Positions 54,684 to 64,000 of a stretch of 64,000 nucleotides of DNA are shown piece by piece. Made by a program: the position numbers and the translations under genes. Position 1 is the first letter of the stretch. Every line of letters begins with the position of its first letter. The notes under the pieces are model-generated. The model saw only the letters and a program-made list of their open reading frames with translations. It did not search any database and was not told where the DNA came from. The stretch comes from Syngnathus acus (Eukaryota > Chordata > Actinopteri > Syngnathiformes > Syngnathidae), in the NCBI RefSeq assembly GCF_901709675.1, contig NC_051095.1, positions 22,602,456 through 22,666,455 of the forward strand, given 5' to 3'.

Positions 54684-54788
54684 TTACAGTGTATTCTTAT
54701 GGGAATATTTGATCCAACATACGACTATTTCATCATAAGAAGTAGGTCCCGCAACTACATTAAATTTGTATGTAGAGGTTTGACTGTA
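54684..54788 (+). mobile_element. right end of a second Tigger/pogo-like element
   Basis: The block ends ATGTAGAGGTTTGACTG-TA, the same kind of terminus as the neighbouring element but with a different subterminal sequence (aggtcccgcaactacatt). The left end is missing. Confidence 0.55.
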
Positions 54789-55094
54789 GTTGGCATTACA
54801 GCTCCAAAAAGAGTGGAAATCTTGGAAAAGGCACTACTTCCTTATGCAAGGGAAGCTGAGCTTCCACTACAATGAAAAAAAGTGGTGAAATATGTACTGC
54901 TGTGTGTCCATCCCATTGACTACATATGCGCTAGATTATATAAATCTTCTGCTCGGAATCAGCTACTTATCACGGGTAATACGACATTCGCCTCCTTGTC
55001 GCCACACCGCTTTATTACACAGTCGGTCGTCGAACAATTCAGTAGCACTCAGTCTAAAATATATACCCTTAAAACTGCTTGGTTAAAAGTTGGA
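54789..55094. other. unique sequence
   Basis: No feature recognised. Confidence 0.5.
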
Positions 55095-55290
55095 CTGACC
55101 CAGGAAGTTGACCCAACTTTGGGTTGTTTTGAAAAACCAAACCCAATGCAACCCAACGGAAACCCAACCCAAAGCCTAACAAAAAGAAAAGAAACAATTG
55201 GTTTTGTGCAAAACATGTTTTTGTTTCAAAACAAATTGACCCAACATCCTGGGTCGGTGCAATTTCTAACCCAAATTGGGTTGTTTTTAA
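55095..55290. mobile_element. palindromic AACCCAA-rich MITE-like repeat
   Basis: The left part (gttgacccaactttgggttg) and the right part (tctaacccaaattgggttg) are each rich in short inverted AACCCAA/TTGGGTT motifs, and the whole block can fold back on itself. Similar GGGTTGTTT-ended palindromic repeats occur in many fish. The exact boundaries are unclear. Confidence 0.55.
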
Positions 55291-58200
55291 CATAGCATTT
55301 TTAAGGACGTACTCCCCATGCAGTCTCAAGCAGGAGATTGCCACTCGATTGCAGCTGACATTTGGAAAATCTCGCTTTCAACTCTTCCAATGCATAATTC
55401 TTATTTCAGACACTTTCATCTGCTTTAGCACTTTAACATTTTCCAGGTGGATTCATTCTGACTAATCCTCTCCCTGTGATCTGTGGCAGGCCTTCAGCAA
55501 GCACCTCACATGTTCTGTATAAAAAGTGAATAGTTATCTCCATTAAGGCTTTCAGTTCTATGTTTCAACATTCAGGCATTTTCGCCTTAGAATCCAGTGT
55601 ATGGTGACAGAGGAGCCCAGACTGCTGCCGTTGATCCATACAAGAATGTTAGCCTTGCAAAACTATGAGTACATCTGCAAACAGTCAAGTGGACCTCATG
55701 TTTTAAACCTCATCTCTCATTCAAAGCAAAGGAGTTGGTAATTGTGGTTCTTTTTCGACTAAAATAATAATAATAAAATATAGCACCTTAGTAGAGTATA
55801 CATATTTAACACAAAGCTGTGCACTTTTGTGGGGGCTTGACTGCTGGTAAATTGCGCGAGCATCTGTCAGGATGTAAGACCGCTTTTAACTGTGGTGGGG
55901 ATCATAGCAGAGGGAGACTGGGGATATCTGTCCGAGTCCAAAGCACCTGCTGGGGGACCAGTGACGAAAAAAGAGAGGATCAGAGATGCTCCACTTGGGA
56001 GCCCTTTTTTGGCTGTGATGAGCGCGGGAGAGCAGACGGCTATTGAACATTCGAATGCTCCATAATCCTTTATTGAGTGATATTTTAAAGAAAGAGGAAA
56101 CACGAAGGTGTGTGGCAACTGCTGAACAGAGGACAAATACCAATCTTCTGTGGACTCCTCTCATTCGTTCCCCTCTGAAGGTTTGGACACGCCACCACCA
56201 GCCTCTAACAAGCACTTAGCTCATTGTGATTTATTCTCCCTATTTTATGGAGAAGAATAGGATGGGATTTGCAGGCAGTGGTGGGGAGAAAGTGCTTACC
56301 TTCTGGTATGTCTGTGGGTACTTACAACAGTGCAGTGGAAAGCAGGACAAATAAATTTGTTATTCTAAGTTTAGACCACCCTGAAATTCTTTTGCAGCCC
56401 CACAGGGTGACTGCAATGTAGAGTTGACGCATATATCTTATACTTCCTCCCTGCGGCGTACACAGTGGAAAAGCACACACCCGTTTTGAGTTTGTCTGCG
56501 TTGCGGTGTCTGAGAAAAGGTCTCCTCTAGTTATCAAATTAATCATCTGCTAGATGCAAATTACTACCCTACATGGAACCATCAGTAGACAGCTAGAACT
56601 CACATAGCACCACGGACAGATGGCCTCCAGGACCACACCGCTATTCACGTACCGCTGTCTCATTACACTCTTCTCCTAACATGTGTCTGCATCATCCCTT
56701 TCATCACCACCTAAATATGCTCATGCATTATTTCCATGCTGGCATGAGATGGAGCTCACCTACTTCAACCTCTTTATTCTCTCCTGCTCTTACTTTTCCC
56801 CTTTAACTTTTTATTTGCTGACTTTCTTCCCCTTTGGTGAGTGTGTGCACCTGCAGACAACAAGCATCAGCATTAAACCAATCCATCGAGCCTTTTAAGT
56901 TATATATAAACCTGATTTATTTTCTAAAATTGCCTGCCCTTTATGATACTTTCAAGCAGACTGCGGCACCAATAGCTCAGTGCAGAAGGCAGAGGAGCAG
57001 AGTCTCTGACCTATTTAGGAAACTGGCGAGAGAGCAGGCAGGGAACATCAAAATACTTCAAAGGCTCCCTTTGAATCTGTCGTTACGGCCAACTTAGTGT
57101 GAGCGTGTGCATGCGCGAGTGCACCCACACAAGCACATTCACATCCAAAGGCACCACCTCTGAGCGTGCACAATCTTCATCGGCTTGCAGTCTCATTCCT
57201 ATGCTCTCTCTCTCTCTGTCTCACATTGCTCTCCCAATATATTCTGTCTGAGCTCTTCGTTTGAACTGTGTCCCACATTGCTAAGTACGAAGAAGACAGA
57301 GAAATCACATTTAACGGTGGGACTGCCACCAGCATCATGACTCAGGCTGCACCATGAAAATTCTTTTCCTGGACCCGATTTATAAAAACACATTCTCACT
57401 GACTATCATCTTAATTCTTGCAGGGAATAATTTTATCATCTCAGCTGGCAGACAAACTCCAAACACGCTGATATGTACATATGTACAACATATGTATGCT
57501 TTTCAAAACTTTGGCAGCTGCAGCTGCTTCACATTCAGTGGACACAAGTATGGTAAAAACTAACCCAAACTGGGCCAAAAATGGACTGTTTTTGTGTAAT
57601 TCTTGAAAATACATTGACAAATTTGACAGCTGTAACTCTTGCATGGGATCAAATCAATTAAACAGCAGAACAAATCTGCTGTTCGCCACTGCGCTGCTTG
57701 GCCAGCAAAGATTACTTCAGTGCAAAGGACAGCTCATACCAAAAGAGTTCAGGACCATGGACAGAGCCACAACTCCTACACAGCAGAGGCAAGACTGCTG
57801 AACTTCGGGAAAAATTGAGAGCATGACTGTGTTATAACTTGAAGGCTCTAATTTGGCCTTCCCAATTCAATCAATTAATTGTGGTGGTGACCTACTCTTG
57901 GTGCTTTTTAAAAAAAGAAAAATTACATACTACTGTTTGAAGAAAAAAAAGTAAAATTTCAGGAATTAGAATATATAAATATTTACTGTCTGTATACATC
58001 CTTAAATACCTTAGTTACACTGCAATATCTAGTGATTTTATCCACCCCCGTACAGTGGTCTGTGTTTGTGCAAATAGCATGAGGGATTATTTTGGGTCAC
58101 AATATCTGAATGTTGCTGTTTTAATCTATGTATTTTTGAAACTGTGTGTAGTGCATTACACCAGGGGGCATTTCTTTGTGTGGCATTCCTCTGCCTTGGA

Positions 58201-59482
58201 AGAGTTTAGAAATTGATGTAAATGCAAAAGCCATTAGTTGGCCTTTTAGTCTATCGAAAGAACCGACAGGACAATATAACTATTGTGGTATTCACTGGTC
58301 AGATTGCATGCAAGTCAATAAGTCAAGTTTAAGTCATTGTTGTCGTTGATATATACTATATATTATTTTTTTAATGAAATTATTAAACCGAGATAGGAAA
58401 GGCGGATACATTCAAACATATCTGCAGCAACTATTAGAGGTATCTGTGTATGCATGTGTGTGGTGGAGCTGGCCCAAATGGACTCCATACTTTTTTCTTA
58501 GGGAGAGGGATCTGGGACAAAGGTGGGGGCTACCCGCTTTAGGCAGTGGGACTGAGTAGTGACTTTGGGTAATATGCAAGATAAGTGAGTTCTCGGGGGG
58601 GAGATGCTAGCGTTATGAATACATTCAGAGGAATGGAAATAAAGAGCGTGTGCCACTGTAGGGGGCCAAAGTAGAAATGTTTCGTCACAGTGGACAACTA
58701 GGAAAAAATGGAGAGGATGTTGACAGTGAAGCTGTGTACCTCCCCACCATATGTTTTGGTTTATATTGGTCATTGGGAAAGAAAAGCAACACAATATACT
58801 AAACTGTGACATAACATTGCAGCTACAGTGCTTAGTTAGATAAGAGGGGAAGGTGACCAGATGGCCTAATATTGTTGCATTTAGGATCAAATTACAGGCT
58901 CACATCAAAAGAAAAAAAAATATTAATTAGGGCAGGTACATGTCTCTACTCATAGACTGATTTGCCGATTAATACTTCCACCTCGGGCACACTTCCACAT
59001 CGGTCTGTACAAAAAAATGAAAAATAATACATTGACATGATAACTGGAAATTTGCAGGAGTGATATTACTTCAAATAATCACACACATGCGGTGTGAAAA
59101 CACATACTGTGCACACAGGTAACATAATACTCTAAAGCACAATTATTACTGAATTTGTGAAAAACACTATATTATTCGTGCTTTCAGTGTGTACTCCATC
59201 GATGATTGGCACCACACTGCCCCAAGAGGCCAACACGCATATGAATAGCCAGTATTTGTTTGACAATTAGTGCATGTTTTGAGAGACTCATTTTGTGATA
59301 TATTATCATGACTTTTTTAACTTAAATACTTTGGTTATTAAATTCTCACTTTATGATTAGGCAGGCACTTCAGACACCCAACTATTTGTGTACATGCAAT
59401 GGAAATTTCAAATTTTTCTTGTAGTCCTTTGAAACCATTATCAATCTTTCATTTGTGATTTAGTATTTGTAACTCCAACATA
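55291..59482. other. unique sequence, no gene recognised
   Basis: Longest repeat-poor interval of the window. A slightly CpG-enriched patch at about 55850-56050 has open frames on both strands without recognisable domains. Short TC run at about 57203-57219. Candidate area for conserved non-coding elements. Confidence 0.45.
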
Positions 59483-60069
59483 TACCGTATTGGCCCGAAT
59501 ATAAGATGACCCCCTCTTTTTCAAGACTCAAGTTTGAAAAAAGACTTTTTAAACACCAAATTTAATTTTTATACAGAAAATAATTACAGTACATCTGAAA
59601 CAAATGATTATAACAATATATTCGAGAGAAAAAGCATGTTATTTTGCCTCATTCAAATCATGCAAAAACTGTCTATCACATCTTAACATCTGAACATTGA
59701 AATATGTAAACTAAGCATCATTACTTCTCCTCAGCTGCCGGTTAACCTGGCCGATCTTTGACTCACTTTTCTCCAGATTGTCGCTATGTTTCTCCATTTG
59801 CTGTTATCTCTTATTTTATTTTATTTCTTACCGCTATTTCTTTTTTTCATTTTTCTTCTTCGTGCTACCGCTATTTTTCTTTTTCTTCTTCATGACAGGG
59901 GTTCGCTTTGGCCTGGGGAGTTAAGTTCAGCATTTGCATTAAAGATATCTGGCACCATCTAGCGTTGTGAATGGGTATAATGTCTAGACCCCGAATGTAA
60001 GACGACCCCCACTTTTTCAGTCTTATTTCAATGCAAAAAACACCGTATTATATTCGGGCCAATACGGTA
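59483..60069. mobile_element. CCGTA-type MITE, family 4
   Basis: The ends are TA-CCGTATTGGCCCGAATA and TATTCGGGCCAATACGG-TA, a perfect inverted repeat with TA flanks. Subterminal gaatataagatgacccc and gaatgtaagacgaccccc repeat in direct order at the two sides. Inside, cgctatttctttttttc-type phrases repeat (59831-59895). No coding capacity. Confidence 0.9.
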
Positions 60070-61370
60070 TTCATGGGCAGAAATCATTCTCTTTTATTCA
60101 ATTGTTTCCATTCTTTTAGAAGAGGGTAAAATCATCTAAATCCTCGAAATCCTGGAGCCCAACAGATGACCTATTTTGTTTTGTAAATCAGAAGCACAAC
60201 TACTGCTGGCTGCTTGGCTAAGAGCAGATGCAGGTAGGCCAACCAGGTTTAGTGCCAAGACTGTCCGCTCCTGGATAGCAGCGTCTCCCAACATAGAGGA
60301 CAGGGGAGCAGACAGGCACGAGAGCCAAAGCTACACTATATCCGCAGGCTGTGTGACATGGCAACCGTGACCACAACACTGACATAAGCCCTGGCCAAAG
60401 ATGATGGCATGTTACCACCGCTGCAGGCCTCTGACTAGCCATTTGCTTCATTCAAACACCTCCAATGTCTACCGCATCTATACGTGCTCTGCACTTAACT
60501 CTTAAATCATCCACCCTAAACTAAACAATACATCTAGTAAAGTTGATTTAGGGAGTTGAGATACTGAACATTTGGTTCAAGTGGATGCAGGTTTCCAAGC
60601 CCCTTCTTGCTTCTAAATGTGAATGCCAATGTATGCAACTCCAGCCAGCACCCGTAATTTTATAATTGAATTGGAAGTTATGCCTTCTCTATCATACTGC
60701 TGCTCACCACCACATAAAACTGGTGTTCACTACTTGATGGTAGACACCATATTGTTCAACCCCTGACTCTCTTCCTCTCTTAGCAAAGGAGTCTATGAGC
60801 TTGAAATCTATTGCCATGGTGAAATACATGACATTGCTTTAGCTCAGTCAGTTTAAAATGGATGAGCTTTTATGCTTCACGTGTCAAAATTGACATATTA
60901 AGCACTGTTAGTAGCATTGCAAACGCATGGGCTGACTCGGCTCTTGTGATGGCTGGTGGACGCACATGTAGGAGATACGCAACAGTTATGTTTGGCTCCT
61001 TTACAATGCAGCGTGAACTGCAAAATACTGAAATGTATCATGAATGAGTGACTATTCATTTGGGGATATTCAATGACATGCAGGACGGACACACTGTAGT
61101 ATAATTTTAAATCATTTGAGTGATTTTTGGTCAAAGGTTACTAAACACAACCAATGAATTTCGCTCATCAAGTGGTTTGCACACATGTATTTGTATACAT
61201 TTCCCGATGTACTACTTGGCCAATGGACATGGTCAAAAGTAATTTTCTAATGCTCAAGGCCGATCTTGGTCTCGAGAGCATTTTGAAGAGCTTGGTACTT
61301 TTATTGACTTGACTCCCAACGGTCTTGGCTTGGCCTCTCGAGACCAGCACTGATCTGCTATTCTTCAACT
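60070..61370. other. unique sequence, no gene recognised
   Basis: Open frames of 60-78 codons on both strands, none with a known domain. Confidence 0.45.
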
Positions 61371-61580
61371 TCTTCCATTATCTGTACCGCTTGTCCCCAC
61401 AGGGGTCACAGGCGTGCTGGAGCCTGTCCCAGCAGTCATTGGGCACTAGGCAGGGGACACAATGGACTGGTTGCCTGAACTGGTTGCACTGCAGAGACAA
61501 AAAAACATCTGCACTCGCAGCTCGGGGCAGTTTGGAGTGCTCAATCGGCCTACCATGCATGTTTTTGGGATGTGGGAAAT
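61371..61580 (-). mobile_element. (TGGA)n-tailed retroposon, 3' two thirds
   Basis: The order cttccattatctgtaccgc, cacaggggtcacaggcgtg, caatcggcctaccatgcatg and tttttgggatgtggga matches the family. It breaks off at 61580 where AT-rich DNA and a TC array begin. Confidence 0.82.
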
Positions 61581-61633
61581 GATTGTATAAATTATTATAA
61601 ATACATATATTATTATGAATTATTATAAAATTA

Positions 61634-62041
<408 letters not shown>

Positions 62042-62072
62042 AAATATGTAGACACAGGTTTTTTTGAGAATT

Positions 62073-62873
62073 TACCGTATTTTTCGCACTACAGGGCGCA
62101 CTTAAAAACTTATAATTTACTCAAAAAAACACAGTGAGCCTTCTAATGCAGAGCGCCTTATATACGTATGGATCAATTGATGAATATGTTGATCCACACT
62201 GGTTGTACGCAGCGCTCTGCCAAAATGTTTCAGTACGTTTAAGTGCAATTAGTAAATCGCATTACGGCAACCGTGGTCAGGGGCATCACCGAGGTAAGCT
62301 ACTACTGGTCGATCGCATGCCATTTATAAAAAAATAATAATAATAAAAATCTATAGGCTAGAATCCATCCCATCACTTGATTGACATACAGGTAAGCCTG
62401 TCGGGAGGCAATCACAGTGAACTGGACATGTGCAATAGACAGTGACCACACCCCCTCACCGCAGCATGTTTGGCTGCACATACACAAACCTGGCGCCAAA
62501 GCTAACAAGCTAATCAACGCATTACGCATCAACTCACGCACTCGCTTTTTTCCTTTAAACTAAAGAAAGTTTATGACCATCAAAAATGAGTGGGGTTGCT
62601 GGACCAAGTAAGAAGTCAAACCATATCACTTTCATACGGAATGGGAGTTGGACTTTTTTTTACCTCATTGACTGGGTTGACATTCCCTTTAGCACAGCTC
62701 CATCTAGTGGATGCATAACGCAACCCTAGTCAACCCCAGTTTGATGCAGTAGCTTCTATTTTATGCGCCTTTTAATCCAGTGCGCCCTATATATGAAAAC
62801 ATTTCTAAAACAAAAAATTCAGTGAAAGTGTGCCTTATAATCCAGTGCGCCTCATAGTGCAGAAAATACTGTA
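62073..62873. mobile_element. CCGTA-type MITE, family 1, long copy
   Basis: The ends are TA-CCGTATTTTTCGCACTA and TAGTGCAGAAAATACTG-TA. The left flank (atgcagagcgccttatata, gcgctctgccaaaatg) and right flank (ctagtggatgcataacgc, cttctattttatgcgcc) match the copy at 16352-17464. The centre is different: it holds an ATG at 62586 opening MSGVAGPSKKSN, possibly the decayed start of a pogo-like transposase. If so, this copy is closer to the parent element. The transposase idea is tentative. Confidence 0.85.
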
Positions 62874-64000
62874 GTTGAAAAATTTAATTTGAGATGTGTG
62901 CATATTTTGCCTTGCATGCGAGAACGTTTGGTAACTGTTCAACCATGTCATGTATTTTAAAATTGTTATGGCCCTTGGCCTTGGTCTCATCTTATCTTGG
63001 TCTTGATTCCGTCTTGACTCCCAAAATTCACGGTGTCAAGTTGTCCTGATTTTTCCCAATTCTTTGTCCCAAATTGAAAACGGGCCTTGGTCCTTATAAC
63101 GCAAGAACTCAGAACTTCCTTTTTCTTTTTGAAACATTTAGAAAACATTGCATTATTTTAAGTTCAACTAAGTTCAGTAATTGCATACATATGTGAGGAA
63201 AATATTAAGCATAAGTAACTAAGTAAAAGTAAATAAGCAATTTAACTGAGTGTTTAAACATAAGCATATGCCAAACATAAACATCTGATAGATGACCACT
63301 CTACCTTTTATGCAAGACATCACCCTGTATGGTACAGAGGTGCTTGAAAGGAGTCTGACTTTTGCCACTTGCACGGGATTATTTATTTACAGAAAGCAGG
63401 GTGGGGGTGCGAGTGAACAGGTTTCGGGGGTCACCTCTGCAAACTGGTTAATCAGTGCAGAGGGTCTTAACTCTTTGTTTTACAAAGATGTGGAAACAGA
63501 TACTAGTGGAGCATTTTAGATAACTAACTAAGAGAGAATGTTTCCACATCATTTGGAAAGTTTCAACGCTGGAGCGAATGTAGAAAGTTTCAATGAGTCA
63601 AGTTAAGGTGGAAGGTTTTAACAAAGTTAATGATTCTAGTCAACATTACAACATAATCATACAATCAAAATAATTTGTCAACCCTTACAACATCCAGTAT
63701 GCCTTTGTGAATACTTCAAATTGATTGAACCACTCAAAGTTCAGATAAACACAGCTTGGAGCTCAAACCAAACATTTCAAACAAACTAAGCATTGACCAA
63801 ATTGAGACATGTAGCATCCAAATCTAATGCCTACCAGTTGCACGTGAACAGGAACTGAGGAGTCTCTCTCTTTTTTTTTCTTTCACTAACAGGCATTCCC
63901 TTGTTTGTTCCCCCAGCTTACATACTGGTCTGTAGGCAATATAGCCGTCCCTGGCATCTGACAGGACGTTTGGTGAATTGTGATGTGGCTGTTTTTTGTC
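62874..64000. other. unique sequence to window end
   Basis: A short frame at 63292-63519 has no known domain. A poly-T run lies at about 63872-63880. No gene was recognised. Confidence 0.45.

Noticed and set aside
55819-56046. 75-codon Cys- and Gly-rich frame
   Set aside because: Opposite-strand frames are equally long and no Cys spacing matches a known finger.

Overview
The window looks like intergenic or intronic DNA from a teleost fish, probably a percomorph. No protein-coding gene could be identified in it. The evidence for a fish is the repeat content: a Tc1-like element of the type common in salmonids and cyprinids, several hAT and pogo/Tigger derivatives, copies of the fish retroposon that ends in (TGGA)n, a tRNA-derived SINE, and very long CA, CT, GATA and ATTC microsatellites. 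The species cannot be named from this. Open reading frames of 60-225 codons occur throughout, but they are explained by microsatellites, by transposons or by chance.

Layout. 1-9.7 kb is mostly unique AT-rich sequence with a decayed Tc1 element (4406-5135) and old repeat ends near 5.2 and 7.7-7.9 kb. 9.7-17.5 kb holds a candidate solo LTR, a retroposon copy, a 75-bp near-perfect hairpin, two CCGTA-type MITEs (one carrying a 251-bp tandem repeat), a hAT MITE with a perfect target duplication, and a tRNA-SINE. 17.5-25 kb is largely unique apart from a CA array. 25-32 kb holds a pogo-like element, another CCGTA-type MITE, a GA/GATA array of about 400 bp, an internally deleted ZBED-type hAT transposon, and a small palindromic MITE. 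34-39 kb holds a retroposon with a 13-bp target duplication, a CpG-rich block (36005-36880) that is the best candidate for a promoter or first exon, a nested pair of DNA elements, and a hAT transposase C-terminus. 39.8-45.3 kb is dominated by microsatellites, including long CT and CA arrays. 46-54.8 kb holds the inverted sister of the hAT MITE, three more retroposon copies, a locally duplicated region interrupted by a hAT MITE, and a Tigger-like element. 55-64 kb is mostly unique, with two more CCGTA-type MITEs and a composite retroposon/CT-array block.

The elements do not form a pathway. The structure that stands out is a set of DNA-transposon families that share TA target sites, a CCGTA terminus and repeated subterminal GTGCGCCTTATA-like units but differ in their interiors. 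There is also clear evidence of fairly recent hAT and retroposon insertion. I found no convincing novel biological system. The CpG-rich block and the MITE families deserve the first checks.
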